Numbered from the stretch's first letter, positions 6,749-15,649 are shown. The stretch: DNA of 64,000 nucleotides from an uncultured Tenacibaculum sp. (GCA_947492185.1 CANLMR010000001.1:620001-684000); one strand, 5' to 3'. A program made the numbers and translations. The notes: generated by a model from the letters alone, not told the origin.

Positions 6749-9472
6749 CTAGAAATTATGAGTAAATCCAATACTTAAATTAACTCCTTTTTTATAATTT
6801 CTTAACACGATGTTATTTCCACTTGTAGCACCATCTCTATTTAATTGGAAAGAAGGATTTAACAAGTTAGTCGCCTTTAATTTAATCGCATATTTCTTTC
6901 CGATTTTTAAAGAAGAAACGAAATCTAATGTTGGTATTCCTTTCTCAATAATGTTTTCAAAACCTCTTGTTCCAATAGAGTAAACACGATCACTGAAATA
7001 GTTCACAACTAAAGCAGATGATAATTCATCGTTTTCATATTTCTTGTTGAATGTGATGTCGGCATTTACTAAAAATGGAGTAGCGCCTTCTAATTCGCTA
7101 GTTGCTTTTTGAAACTGAGCAATAGAAGAATTATTTAAGTTTACTTCAGATACTAAATAAGAAGCATTTAATCCAGCATTTAAAGAATGAGTACTATTAT
7201 CATCTTCTCCTTTAAGAATGTTTTTTCTAGCTTCTAATTCTAATCCGTAAACAGATGCATCATTTCCAACATTTAAATACGTAAGTGTGTTTCCTGCACT
7301 AGAAATCTCACTTCTTGCAATTGGATTTTGAATGTACTTGTAAAATCCAGTTAATGATACTAATTCACTAGATGAGAAATAACGTTCATACTTAATGTCA
7401 AAATTATAATTATCAGAAGGAATTAAATCAGGATTACCTTGACTTGAAAAATTGATGTCTTGGTATTTAAAAGGAGCTGTCTCTTTAAACTGTGGATAAG
7501 TGTAAGTTTGACTAGCTGCTAATCTGAAAATATTGTTTTCATCTAAGTTATATTTCACATTGAAATTAGGTAAGATATATGACTTGTTAATTTCTGAAGG
7601 GCCATCAATTGAGCTCTTAGCGATATTGGTGTCATAAGTTACTCTTTGGTGTGCCTTTTCAAATTTTAAACCTCCAGATACAATTAAGTTATCACTCAAT
7701 TCATATACTAAAGTTGTGAATGCACCACTCACTAATTTTTTACCTCTATAAGTAAAAGGAATTAATGCTCTAGTGCTTCCAGCTCTACCTCTTAACGTTT
7801 CAACAGCAAATACACCTGTGTCAATTCCGTTTTGATTGAAAACAGCATCAGGATTATTTATGTCTACAACGGCACCATTTCCTGAAAAAGCATGGTTAAA
7901 AATTGTTGCAGAAAATAAGCGTTCAGTATATCTATAATCTAATCCAAAATCAATAGTGCTTTTGTTTTCTTCATCACTATTTAGTTTATAAGAAATTTTT
8001 CCCTTCGCAGCATAATCGTTCTCTTGAAGTTTTGAGAAGAAACGTTCATTAGTTCCCGAACTATTCGTATTTGTTCTAGTAACCCCATCTCTTATTAAAT
8101 ATTCGTTTGAACGTCTATCTGGTTCGTTCCCTCTAATTAAGTTTAAAGCTCCTTTAGCCTCAACTGACAAACGGTCAGAGAAATTGTATTTACCTATAAG
8201 TTGATTTACATACAACTCATTATTGTTGGTTTGTTGTCTTCTTAAAAAAGCTAAATCACCATCCTGCTCTGGGTTATCAGTTCCTAAATAATCACCAATT
8301 GATTGTTTATTATTATGAATAAACAAGTGGTTATAAGCTAAACTATATTTCTCAGATTTAAAGTTTACACTTCCCATTAATAATTGAGAAACATTATAAG
8401 TGTATTTTTTGAAGTCTTGATCTCTAAAAGGAGTTTGTGTACCAGCATTAGTATTTTGCTTAATATTACCTTCTTCGAAGTTATATTTTCCATCAAACCC
8501 TCCAACTAAGAAGAAACTTAATTTGTTATCTTCTCCAACATTAAATTTCTTTCCATAATTAAAAGAAATGCTATTATTTACTTGAAGATCTTGAGTAGCT
8601 GGTTTAAGAGAGTTGTTAAAAGAATAATTATTTAAATCTGTTATAGTATGATTTAATTGTTGAGTTCCAAATCTATTTGTTCCATCAATAGTAAGGAAGT
8701 CTTGAGTTAATGTTTGTGTGTTTCCACCTAAAGAAACGCTAACAGAACCTGTTCTTTTTTTATTTAATTCTTTTGAGATGATATCAATATTAGCTCCTCC
8801 AACATCTCCATAAATATCAGATATAAAAACCTTATTAATACCAATACTTTGAATAATGCTAGTATCAAAAAAGTCTAATGAAATATTCTTGTATTCTGGA
8901 TCTTCAGAAGGTAATGGTAAACCATTTAAAGAAGTAGAATTGTAACGATCTCCTAAACCTCTTACTACAACATTTTTTGAACCTTTACTAACTCCAGCTG
9001 TTTTAGTTACCGCTTGAGCAGCATCAGAAACTCCTTTTTTAGCTAATTCTTGAGCTCCAATACTAGTTTTAATTGCTACAGCTTTTTTTTGCTCTAAGAT
9101 TAATGCACTTTCTTTATCCTTACTTACAGTGGCATTAATTTGGATCTCATCTAATTGTTCACCTCCACTGGCACCCATTACTTGATTAACAGTAATTGTT
9201 TTGTCAGCTTCTATAGTAATTGGTTTTTCAATAGTTTGATATCCAACAAAACTAAACACTAAAATATGATTTCCTGGAGCTGCTGATATAGTATACCTTC
9301 CGTCCATCTCAGTGTTAACACCTACAGTAGTTCCTTTGATAAATACACTTGCAAATGGAAGCGGTTCGTTATTCATTTCTTTATCAGTAACGATTCCAGT
9401 TACAGTCCCCTTACTTTGAGCAAATGCTAATTGACTAATACTTACTAAAGCAATTAATAATAGTTTTTTCAT
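6749..9472 (-). CDS. TonB-dependent receptor with carboxypeptidase-like N-terminal domain
   Basis: A 907-residue outer membrane transporter. A signal peptide (to FAQ) precedes a carboxypeptidase regulatory-like beta-sandwich (about 22-110), a plug domain with VVVRGLGDRYNSTSLNGLPLP (about 170-190) and a 22-strand type barrel ending in a terminal aromatic residue (SIGFTHNF). It would import a ligand with TonB/ExbBD energy. It is cotranscribed with the downstream beta-helix lipoprotein, a pair arrangement reminiscent of SusCD although the lipoprotein is not SusD-like. Upstream, a near-consensus -7 element (GACTTTTG read leftward) lies near 9496-9503. The substrate cannot be read from sequence. 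Confidence 0.9.
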   Translation of the reverse strand: MKKLLLIALVSISQLAFAQSKGTVTGIVTDKEMNNEPLPFASVFIKGTTVGVNTEMDGRYTISAAPGNHILVFSFVGYQTIEKPITIEADKTITVNQVMGASGGEQLDEIQINATVSKDKESALILEQKKAVAIKTSIGAQELAKKGVSDAAQAVTKTAGVSKGSKNVVVRGLGDRYNSTSLNGLPLPSEDPEYKNISLDFFDTSIIQSIGINKVFISDIYGDVGGANIDIISKELNKKRTGSVSVSLGGNTQTLTQDFLTIDGTNRFGTQQLNHTITDLNNYSFNNSLKPATQDLQVNNSISFNYGKKFNVGEDNKLSFFLVGGFDGKYNFEEGNIKQNTNAGTQTPFRDQDFKKYTYNVSQLLMGSVNFKSEKYSLAYNHLFIHNNKQSIGDYLGTDNPEQDGDLAFLRRQQTNNNELYVNQLIGKYNFSDRLSVEAKGALNLIRGNEPDRRSNEYLIRDGVTRTNTNSSGTNERFFSKLQENDYAAKGKISYKLNSDEENKSTIDFGLDYRYTERLFSATIFNHAFSGNGAVVDINNPDAVFNQNGIDTGVFAVETLRGRAGSTRALIPFTYRGKKLVSGAFTTLVYELSDNLIVSGGLKFEKAHQRVTYDTNIAKSSIDGPSEINKSYILPNFNVKYNLDENNIFRLAASQTYTYPQFKETAPFKYQDINFSSQGNPDLIPSDNYNFDIKYERYFSSSELVSLTGFYKYIQNPIARSEISSAGNTLTYLNVGNDASVYGLELEARKNILKGEDDNSTHSLNAGLNASYLVSEVNLNNSSIAQFQKATSELEGATPFLVNADITFNKKYENDELSSALVVNYFSDRVYSIGTRGFENIIEKGIPTLDFVSSLKIGKKYAIKLKATNLLNPSFQLNRDGATSGNNIVLRNYKKGVNLSIGFTHNF

Positions 9473-9783
9473 TATATATGTTCTAATACTAGGTGCAAAA
9501 GTCAGTCGAAACTGTAAAGTAAAAGTTAGCTATAAATTATGCTTCTATTATTAGAATGTTTAATTAATGTTAACTGAAAATGTTAAATGTTAGGAAAGTG
9601 TTTAGTGATCTTAAAACTTAAATAAAATAGCTTTTAGATTGGTCTGTTTTCTTAGTAAATAAAGGTGATATTATGAAATTTTCTATTAACGATTTGTTTA
9701 CAAACAAAAAACCGAAGAACAGAAATTCTCCGGTACTATGTTTCTTGTTTTAATTAGTAATCGAGATAAATAATAAACAGAAT
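9473..9783. other. Intergenic region between two receptor genes
   Basis: This 311-base gap holds the leftward promoter region of the first receptor (right of 9472) and the terminator of the second receptor (9706-9734). The A/T-rich stretch between about 9520 and 9700 has no ORF, RNA gene or repeat that I can support. Confidence 0.6.
9706..9734 (-). terminator. Terminator of the metal-module TonB receptor gene
   Basis: Read leftward, ACCGGAGAA pairs with TTCTTCGGT (9 bp including one G-U) and is followed by five T. It lies about 50 bases past the receptor stop codon. Confidence 0.7.
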
Positions 9784-12072
9784 TTAATTATTTATAAATT
9801 TCAAACCAACAAAGAAAGTCCTTGGTCTTGAAGGTCCATAAATATAGTTTGCGTCTCTATCTGCACCTTGATCAAAATCTTGTTGGTAGCTGTCAAAAAT
9901 ATTTTGAACACCACCACTTATTCTTAAAGTAGAGTGGTTGTGCTTATCCAGTGAGAAATCATAAGACGATTTTACATTCAATTCTAAAAAGTCAGTTGTT
10001 TTTTCCAATCGATCCTCAGCTATGAACCCAGCTAAATGTGGAACATACATGCTTCCAGTGTAAACTGCAGATACATTGTTTTGAAACTTTTTATTTGGAG
10101 CATAGGTTGCAATAAAATTTCCGTAAAAGTTAGGAGATTTGAAAAAGTTATCTGCGTTTTCTAATGAAATATTAGGATCGTCAGACCATTGGACTGGTTT
10201 GTCAAATTTCCCTTCTTGAATTGTTGCTCCTGCTTGTAATATCCATTTTTCATTTGGAGCATATTTTGTTTCAATATTAATTCCTTTTACATGGGCGTTA
10301 TCTCCATTTCTCTTTTCCCAAATCAAATTATTTAATTGTTCAAGGATAAAAGGATTTACAATTTTAGTATAGAAAGCTTCTAAAGTGAAAGAAACTTCAC
10401 CTTCAGTTAAACTTTTATTCCAATCGAAAGAACCTGTAAAACTATGAGATGTTTCTGAAACTAAATTAGATCGATCAACACGAACAGTTAAAACTTCTCC
10501 AGCTGCAATTTGCGCATGTAAATCTTCCGTAAATACTTGTGGAGCTCTAAACCCTTTAGCATACGAAGCTCTAAATCGAGAATTTTCATTGGCGAAGTAC
10601 ATTACATTCAAACGCGGATTGAAAATCACACTTTCATCAGTTAAATTATGAATATCTGCACGTAAACCTCCTAAAACTTTCCATTGTTTATTAATGGTCC
10701 ATTCTTGCTGAGCATAAAGCCCATAAGTTCTTAAAGTTTGATTTACAAAAGCATTAAAACCTGGCTTTTCATCTTTCATTTTATCGTACTTAAACTCAAT
10801 TCCTCCAGTGAAATTACCTTTCCCACCTAAAAAATTAGATAGCTTATGAGCGTATTGTGAACCTAAAACCCAAGTTTCATCTCGAGAATTACCAAATCCT
10901 AATACTTCACCATTTTGAGCAACTAAATCTTCTCCACCTCCGTAATAGTTCTTGTTTTTTGAACGAGAAGTAGAAACGTAAGCCGAGAAATGTTGCTTTC
11001 CTTCATTAATAGAAGATTCAAACGTAAGTCCTCCAGTTAATACATCAGAGTCAATTTGTTCTGCAACATCACTTTCAAAAGGTTGTAAACTTAATTTATT
11101 ACCACCTCTTCTAAATTCACTAATAGAATTAAATTCTGCTGTTAATCTTGAATTATCTGAAGGTTTTATATATCCTTTAAACCCGAAAGTTTGTGTTTCT
11201 AATTTTGTTAATTCAGTGAAAGAATCTCCATCGTAATCATATGGATTTCTATTTCTGTACATTCCAAAATAAGTTAATCCTGAGGACGCTTCATCATTTA
11301 CAACGGTTCCATTAATAGTTGTTGCAATATCTAGTGTTTCTCCTTTAATTAAAGAAACGTTTTGTCCTACCTGAAATGTGTTGTCGATAGGATCTTTAGT
11401 AATAATGTTAATGGTTCCGGCAATTGCATTTGCACCATATAAAGCTGATCCACCACCACGAACTACTTCAATTCTGTCGATAATATTAGCTGGAATTTGA
11501 TCTAAACCATACACTCCGTTTAAAGCACTAAAAATGGGTCTACTATCTACTAATATTTGAGAATACGCTCCGTCTAATCCATTAATTCGCACTTGAGAAA
11601 AACCACAATTCTGACAATTAGTTTCCATACGCAACCCAGGTTGAAAGTTCAAACCTTCTGATAAACTTATAGACTGAGTAGCTTCTAATAACTTAGCATC
11701 AGTAACCGTAACAATTACTGGAGCTACTTTTCTGTTTAAATATGATCGTGTTGCGCTTACAACCACTTGATCTAAACCTAAAAGATCTTCTTGTAGTGTT
11801 ATGTCTAGTGTTTTGGTTTCTGAACCGTTGAAGCTAATTTCCTTTTCTATCAACTTAAATCCAACACTTTGAAATACTATAGTAGCTTTTGGCTGATTTA
11901 AGGTTAAGGTGTATTCGCCTTTATCATTTGTTATTGTTCCCTGTGATTTGTCTTTTGTGTATACTGATACGAACTCTTGTGGTTCGTTGTTAAAAGTTAC
12001 TTTTCCTTTTATAGTTTGTCCGTAACTAATAATGGTTACGAATAAAAATACTGTCTGTAAGAAAGATTTCAT
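9784..12072 (-). CDS. TonB-dependent receptor, probably metal-related
   Basis: A 762-residue outer membrane receptor: signal peptide (MKSFLQTVFLFVTIISYGQ), carboxypeptidase-like domain (about 20-95), plug domain with RVEVVRGGGSALYG-type motif (here RIEVVRGGGSALYGANA) and barrel. The plug carries Cys153 and Cys156 in TNCQNCGF, a conserved pair in a Bacteroidota receptor subfamily. I moved the start from 12102 to ATG 12072 because the longer form adds ten residues before the signal peptide and overlaps the -7 box at 12100-12107. It diverges from a DtxR/MntR regulator and ZIP transporter across a perfect palindrome, so transport of a metal or metallophore under metal control is a reasonable inference. 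Confidence 0.88.
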   Translation of the reverse strand: MKSFLQTVFLFVTIISYGQTIKGKVTFNNEPQEFVSVYTKDKSQGTITNDKGEYTLTLNQPKATIVFQSVGFKLIEKEISFNGSETKTLDITLQEDLLGLDQVVVSATRSYLNRKVAPVIVTVTDAKLLEATQSISLSEGLNFQPGLRMETNCQNCGFSQVRINGLDGAYSQILVDSRPIFSALNGVYGLDQIPANIIDRIEVVRGGGSALYGANAIAGTINIITKDPIDNTFQVGQNVSLIKGETLDIATTINGTVVNDEASSGLTYFGMYRNRNPYDYDGDSFTELTKLETQTFGFKGYIKPSDNSRLTAEFNSISEFRRGGNKLSLQPFESDVAEQIDSDVLTGGLTFESSINEGKQHFSAYVSTSRSKNKNYYGGGEDLVAQNGEVLGFGNSRDETWVLGSQYAHKLSNFLGGKGNFTGGIEFKYDKMKDEKPGFNAFVNQTLRTYGLYAQQEWTINKQWKVLGGLRADIHNLTDESVIFNPRLNVMYFANENSRFRASYAKGFRAPQVFTEDLHAQIAAGEVLTVRVDRSNLVSETSHSFTGSFDWNKSLTEGEVSFTLEAFYTKIVNPFILEQLNNLIWEKRNGDNAHVKGINIETKYAPNEKWILQAGATIQEGKFDKPVQWSDDPNISLENADNFFKSPNFYGNFIATYAPNKKFQNNVSAVYTGSMYVPHLAGFIAEDRLEKTTDFLELNVKSSYDFSLDKHNHSTLRISGGVQNIFDSYQQDFDQGADRDANYIYGPSRPRTFFVGLKFINN

Positions 12073-12099
12073 TTCCTTTATTCTAAAATAAATTTGATG

Positions 12100-12107
12100 C
12101 AAATATA
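12100..12107 (-). promoter_or_regulatory. -7 box of the leftward receptor gene
   Basis: The plus-strand CAAATATA reads TATATTTG on the minus strand, an exact TAnnTTTG match 28 bases before the receptor ATG. Confidence 0.65.
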
Positions 12108-12109
12108 AA

Positions 12110-12137
12110 TTAATTTTTAGACAAGACTAAAAATTAA
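12110..12137. promoter_or_regulatory. Perfect 11-bp inverted repeat, candidate DtxR/MntR operator
   Basis: TTAATTTTTAG (12110-12120) and CTAAAAATTAA (12127-12137) are perfect reverse complements with a 6-base spacer. The site sits between the two divergent -7 boxes (12100-12107 leftward, 12159-12166 rightward) and covers the -33 region of the leftward promoter. A TTTAG-N6-CTAAA core is similar in style to DtxR-family operators. Binding by the adjacent regulator is inferred from position. Confidence 0.65.
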
Positions 12138-12158
12138 CTTTTATAAATCAAAATTTTG

Positions 12159-12166
12159 TATGTTTG
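12159..12166 (+). promoter_or_regulatory. -7 box of the DtxR-ZIP operon
   Basis: TATGTTTG matches TAnnTTTG exactly and lies 17 bases before ATG 12183. The computed ORF begins at a TTG partly inside this box (12156), so that longer start is rejected. Confidence 0.65.
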
Positions 12167-12182
12167 CATAGAATTAAAGCCC

Positions 12183-12839
12183 ATGTTTTCACAATCTGAG
12201 GAGAATTATATAAAAACCATTTACCATTTGGCACTTGATTCTGATAAAGGAATTAGTACAAATGCTATCGCGAAACAACTGGATACAAAAGCATCTTCGG
12301 TTACAGATATGATTAAAAAACTATCTGAAAAAGAAGTTGTGGTTTATAAAAAGTATCAAGGTGTAAAACTTACTGATTTTGGTAGAAAAGTTGCTACAGG
12401 TATTATTAGAAAGCATAGATTATGGGAAGTTTTTCTAGTAGAAAAATTGAATTTCTCTTGGGATGAAGTTCATGAAGTTGCTGAGCAATTAGAGCACATA
12501 AAATCACCTAAACTTATCAATGAGCTGGATGCTTTTTTAGGATATCCTAAGCATGATCCACATGGAGATCCAATTCCAGATGAAGAAGGAAATATACATC
12601 AGATAGAGAAGAATCTTTTATCCGTATTGCCTAAAGGAACAGTTGGAGTTTGTGTAGGAGTTAATGATAGTTCATCTGATTTTTTAAAATTCTTAGATAA
12701 GCAAGGAATTGGTTTAGGAGTTGAAATTACAATTATAGATATTGAACCTTTTGATGGTTCTTTAACCATAGAAATAAATAATAAACCGCTATCTATTTCA
12801 AATAAAATAGCTAGCAACTTATACATTAAAAAGATATGA
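12183..12839 (+). CDS. DtxR/MntR family metal-dependent transcriptional regulator
   Basis: A 218-residue three-domain regulator. An N-terminal winged helix (about 1-65, with TNAIAKQLDTKASSVTDMIKKL as recognition region, longer run not quoted) precedes a dimerisation and metal-binding domain with His/Glu-rich helices (RKHRLWEVFL, EQLEHIKS) and a C-terminal FeoA/SH3-like domain (about 140-218). Long DtxR proteins of this type repress metal uptake genes when Mn(II) or Fe(II) is bound. ATG 12183 is chosen because the longer ORF starts inside the promoter. The gene overlaps the ZIP gene by 4 bases (ATGA), so the two are translationally coupled. Confidence 0.88.
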   Translation: MFSQSEENYIKTIYHLALDSDKGISTNAIAKQLDTKASSVTDMIKKLSEKEVVVYKKYQGVKLTDFGRKVATGIIRKHRLWEVFLVEKLNFSWDEVHEVAEQLEHIKSPKLINELDAFLGYPKHDPHGDPIPDEEGNIHQIEKNLLSVLPKGTVGVCVGVNDSSSDFLKFLDKQGIGLGVEITIIDIEPFDGSLTIEINNKPLSISNKIASNLYIKKI

Positions 12840-13672
12840 GTTTTTTCGATCAAATAGTTGAGTTTTGTAAAGAACATCCAATACAAGGAGCACTTTATGC
12901 ATCTCTTTTTACTTGGGGATTAACAGCTTTAGGTGCTGCTTTGGTTTTCTTTTTTAAGAAGATGAATCGTGCAGTATTAGATGGAATGTTAGGATTTACA
13001 GGTGGAGTAATGGTAGCTGCGAGTTTTTGGAGTTTGTTATCACCTGCAATAGAAAATAGTCCTGGAGAAGGATTTGTAAAAGTATTACCATCTGCGATTG
13101 GTTTTGCATTAGGAGCTTTGGCTTTATTCGGAATGGATAAATGGTTACCACATTTACACATTAACTTTAAGGAAGATGAAGCAGAAGGTGTAAAAACAAA
13201 TTGGCACAAAACTACTTTATTGGTAATGGCAATTACATTACATAATATTCCAGAAGGATTAGCAGTTGGAGTTTTATTTGGAGCAGCTTCGACATTAGTT
13301 GGAGTAGAACAAACCGAAATGATTATTGCTGCTATTTCTTTAGCTATCGGAATCGGAATTCAAAACTTCCCTGAAGGTTTTGCAGTTGCGATGCCATTAA
13401 GACGACAAGGTGTAAGTAGAAGAAAGAGTTTTTGGTACGGACAATTATCTGCTGTAGTAGAGCCTTTTGCCGCGGTTTTAGGAGCTTTAGCTGTTTCGTT
13501 TTTCACTCCAATTTTACCTTACGCGTTAGCTTTTGCAGCTGGAGCAATGATTTTCGTAGTTGTTGAAGAAGTGATTCCAGAAACACAAAGAGATAAATAT
13601 ACTGATATTGCCACGCTTGGTTTTATTGGTGGATTTATTGTGATGATGTCTTTGGATGTTGGGTTGGGATAA
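12836..13672 (+). CDS. ZIP family divalent metal transporter
   Basis: A 278-residue inner membrane protein with about eight transmembrane segments. The ZIP signature residues are present: HNIPEGLAVGV in TM4 and NFPEGFAVA in TM5, which form the binuclear metal site, and EEVIPE near the C-terminus. The length and motifs match ZupT/GufA-type carriers of Zn, Fe or Mn. The start overlaps the regulator stop by 4 bases. It completes a module of outer membrane receptor, regulator and cytoplasmic membrane transporter. Metal identity is not decided by the sequence. Confidence 0.9.
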   Translation: MSFFDQIVEFCKEHPIQGALYASLFTWGLTALGAALVFFFKKMNRAVLDGMLGFTGGVMVAASFWSLLSPAIENSPGEGFVKVLPSAIGFALGALALFGMDKWLPHLHINFKEDEAEGVKTNWHKTTLLVMAITLHNIPEGLAVGVLFGAASTLVGVEQTEMIIAAISLAIGIGIQNFPEGFAVAMPLRRQGVSRRKSFWYGQLSAVVEPFAAVLGALAVSFFTPILPYALAFAAGAMIFVVVEEVIPETQRDKYTDIATLGFIGGFIVMMSLDVGLG

Positions 13673-13715
13673 AAAATAAGTAATACGATTACTAATAAAA
13701 ATTTCGTACAAAAAT

Positions 13716-13820
13716 GTCATTGCGAGGTACGAAGCAATCTGTTTATTAAGTTATTATAATCTTACTTTTAATTAATAATAAAAAGATTACTTCACTTTAC
13801 TTTGTTCCGTTCGTAATGAC
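13716..13820. repeat. Intergenic palindromic repeat element with GTCATTGCGAG end
   Basis: The left end GTCATTGCGAGG...GAAGCAATCT (13716-13740) is mirrored by an imperfect inverted copy at 13784-13820 ending in CGTAATGAC. An inner hairpin is present (AATCTT near 13759 with AAGATT near 13783). Repeats beginning GTCATTGCGAGG and containing GAAGCAATC are familiar as dispersed intergenic elements in many bacterial genomes. Only one copy lies in this window, so dispersal is an expectation. Confidence 0.65.
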
Positions 13821-13871
13821 GATTTTTTGGAAATACGCGAAAACAATAATTGCAAATCATATAACTATTTT

Positions 13872-13914
13872 AAAACAAAAAGAGAGGTTATATGTTAGCT
13901 TCTCTTTTGTTTGT
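13872..13914. terminator. Imperfect bidirectional terminator
   Basis: AAACAAAAAGAGAGG and CTTCTCTTTTGTTT pair with a bulge and lie between the convergent ZIP and cysteine hydrolase genes. A and T tracts flank the stem. Confidence 0.55.
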
Positions 13915-13932
13915 GGATTAGGTTTTAAAATA

Positions 13933-14499
13933 TTACAGTCGTTTTAACAATTCATCTGTAGAAATAACATCTGCAAATTCTTCATGTAAGTTTGCTAGTG
14001 TTGTTTGATGAATGGTTTCTGAAGAAAAGATTTCTCCATTCATTCCTTTTCTGTCAAATGTCGCTGTAGCATCGCCAACTAATATGGTGTCGAAACCTAA
14101 ATTTCCAGCCATTCTAGTTGTTGTAGATATACAATGATTTGTTGTTAATCCAACAATTACAATATTTTTAATCTGTTGATCTTTAAGTGTGATTTCAAGA
14201 TTTGTTCCTATAAAAGCGCTATTCACATCTTTTACAATTACTGGTTCATCTGGTATTGGTTTAACAATTTCCTGAATTTCAAATCCAGGATGAGATTTAT
14301 GTAATAATGATTTAGGATTTTGCGAACTATGTTGAATGTGATAAATAGGAAGTTGTAGCGCTCTCCATTGTTTTAAAATTTGAGCGCATTTCTCTTCTGC
14401 ATCTTTATTATTTCTATTTCCACCCCAATAGGCTTCGTTGTCAAATCCTTTTTGAATATCAACTAGTAAAAGTGCTGTGTTTAGTTCTCTTAATTTCAT
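13933..14499 (-). CDS. Isochorismatase-like cysteine hydrolase
   Basis: A 188-residue protein of the isochorismatase/nicotinamidase fold. The catalytic triad is visible: Asp14 (LLVDIQKGF), Lys90 (VIVKDVNSAF) and Cys123 (TTNHCIST). A cis-peptide type GLTTNHC turn precedes the Cys. I use ATG 14499 rather than the longer ORF start at 14577, because the longer form runs through the end of the nitrilase gene, and ATG 14499 gives the normal start and a 4-base ATGA overlap. Substrate is unknown; pairing with a nitrilase suggests sequential C-N bond hydrolysis. Confidence 0.85.
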   Translation of the reverse strand: MKLRELNTALLLVDIQKGFDNEAYWGGNRNNKDAEEKCAQILKQWRALQLPIYHIQHSSQNPKSLLHKSHPGFEIQEIVKPIPDEPVIVKDVNSAFIGTNLEITLKDQQIKNIVIVGLTTNHCISTTTRMAGNLGFDTILVGDATATFDRKGMNGEIFSSETIHQTTLANLHEEFADVISTDELLKRL

Positions 14500-15443
14500 G
14501 AAAAATCGATGATAGATTGTCTTTCTCTGTTTACAATTAATTTGGTGACATCTGGTCTTGAGTAATGACCAACGCAATCAAAATTATGTCGCTCTTCAAG
14601 CACTTTTTGATAATCAATTTCACCAGTAAACAAACCTTCCTCTCCAACAACAGGAGGGATTACCCATTCTCCATCTGGTCCAGAAATACAAGAACCACCA
14701 TTCGCTAAAATTTTAGGTGCATCTTTAATAATTACATCGTAGTTTGGTGTGTCTTTAGGGAAATCATCAATAGACATAAATCCACTTACAGAAACAACAA
14801 AAGACCTGCTTTCTTTTGCAATAAACTTTGTGATATCAAAAGTGTTTCTTTCCGCCCCAGGCCAAACTGCAATATGTAGGTTTTCTCCTTGTGCGTATAA
14901 CGCTGTTCTAGGCAATGGCATCCAGTTTTCCCAACAGTTTAATCCTCCAACAGTAAAATCTTCTAAAGGATGAACCGTTAAACCATGACCATCTCCAGGA
15001 GACCAAGTTAGACGTTCTTCGTAAGTAGGTTGTAATTTTCTGTGAACAGATTGTATAGTTCCTGTTTTGTCAATATACACTAAAGAACAATATAAACTAT
15101 GACCACCTCGATTAACAGCTCTTTCTATAATACCTAAGTAAATTGCAATTGAATTTTCTTTAGCTGTTTTACAGATGCTATTCAGATCACCTTTTTCAAC
15201 TTCAATGGAGTTTTTTAAATAATGAGCATGTATCTCTTTTTGGACTGGTGAGTTAAACTCAGAGCCATTAGTGATAGATAACCAGAAAGGATATCCTGGT
15301 AATAATCCTTCACCAAAAACTACAAGATCACATGCTGCTTTAGCGGCTTTTACAATATACGAATTGACTTTTTCGATGGTCTTTTCTTTGTTTAGCCAAA
15401 CAGGAGAAATTTGCGCCATCCCAATTTTCAAGATACTGCTCAT
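14496..15443 (-). CDS. Nitrilase family carbon-nitrogen hydrolase
   Basis: A 315-residue enzyme with the nitrilase superfamily triad: Glu45 (VVFGEGLLPGYP), Lys136 (HRKLQPTYEERLTW) and Cys170 (GGLNCWENWMPL). The LNCWE context and RKLQPT-ER spacing fit the true nitrilase branch (nitrile to carboxylic acid and ammonia) better than the amidase or carbamoylase branches. It is translationally coupled to the downstream cysteine hydrolase. Position 15443 is the only ATG that keeps the first strand ILKIGMAQISP. The physiological nitrile is unknown. Confidence 0.87.
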   Translation of the reverse strand: MSSILKIGMAQISPVWLNKEKTIEKVNSYIVKAAKAACDLVVFGEGLLPGYPFWLSITNGSEFNSPVQKEIHAHYLKNSIEVEKGDLNSICKTAKENSIAIYLGIIERAVNRGGHSLYCSLVYIDKTGTIQSVHRKLQPTYEERLTWSPGDGHGLTVHPLEDFTVGGLNCWENWMPLPRTALYAQGENLHIAVWPGAERNTFDITKFIAKESRSFVVSVSGFMSIDDFPKDTPNYDVIIKDAPKILANGGSCISGPDGEWVIPPVVGEEGLFTGEIDYQKVLEERHNFDCVGHYSRPDVTKLIVNRERQSIIDFS

Positions 15444-15570
15444 TAAATAGTTAAATAGGTTTGTTTGTATAACGAAGATAAACGAAAAGTTGCTTCAATT
15501 GGAAATTTCTACTGTATTTAACAGAATCCGAAAAATTGTCGATTCTAAAACATAAATTTTGATGTCCACT

Positions 15571-15583
15571 TACGGTAACCGTA
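15571..15583. promoter_or_regulatory. Short palindrome TACGGT-A-ACCGTA
   Basis: Two perfect 6-bp half-sites with a single central base lie in the 206-base divergent gap between the nitrilase and the secreted hypothetical gene. It may be an operator. The rest of the gap holds only weak promoter-like sequence. Confidence 0.3.
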
Positions 15584-15649
15584 CCTCTTAACCCTTTACT
15601 TTTATTGAGTTTTGTAGTTGATTTGTGAAATAATTTAAAATTTGAAATC

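Noticed and set aside
12599-13720. Minus-strand ORFs under the DtxR and ZIP genes
   Set aside because: Shadows of well-supported genes, with no known domains.
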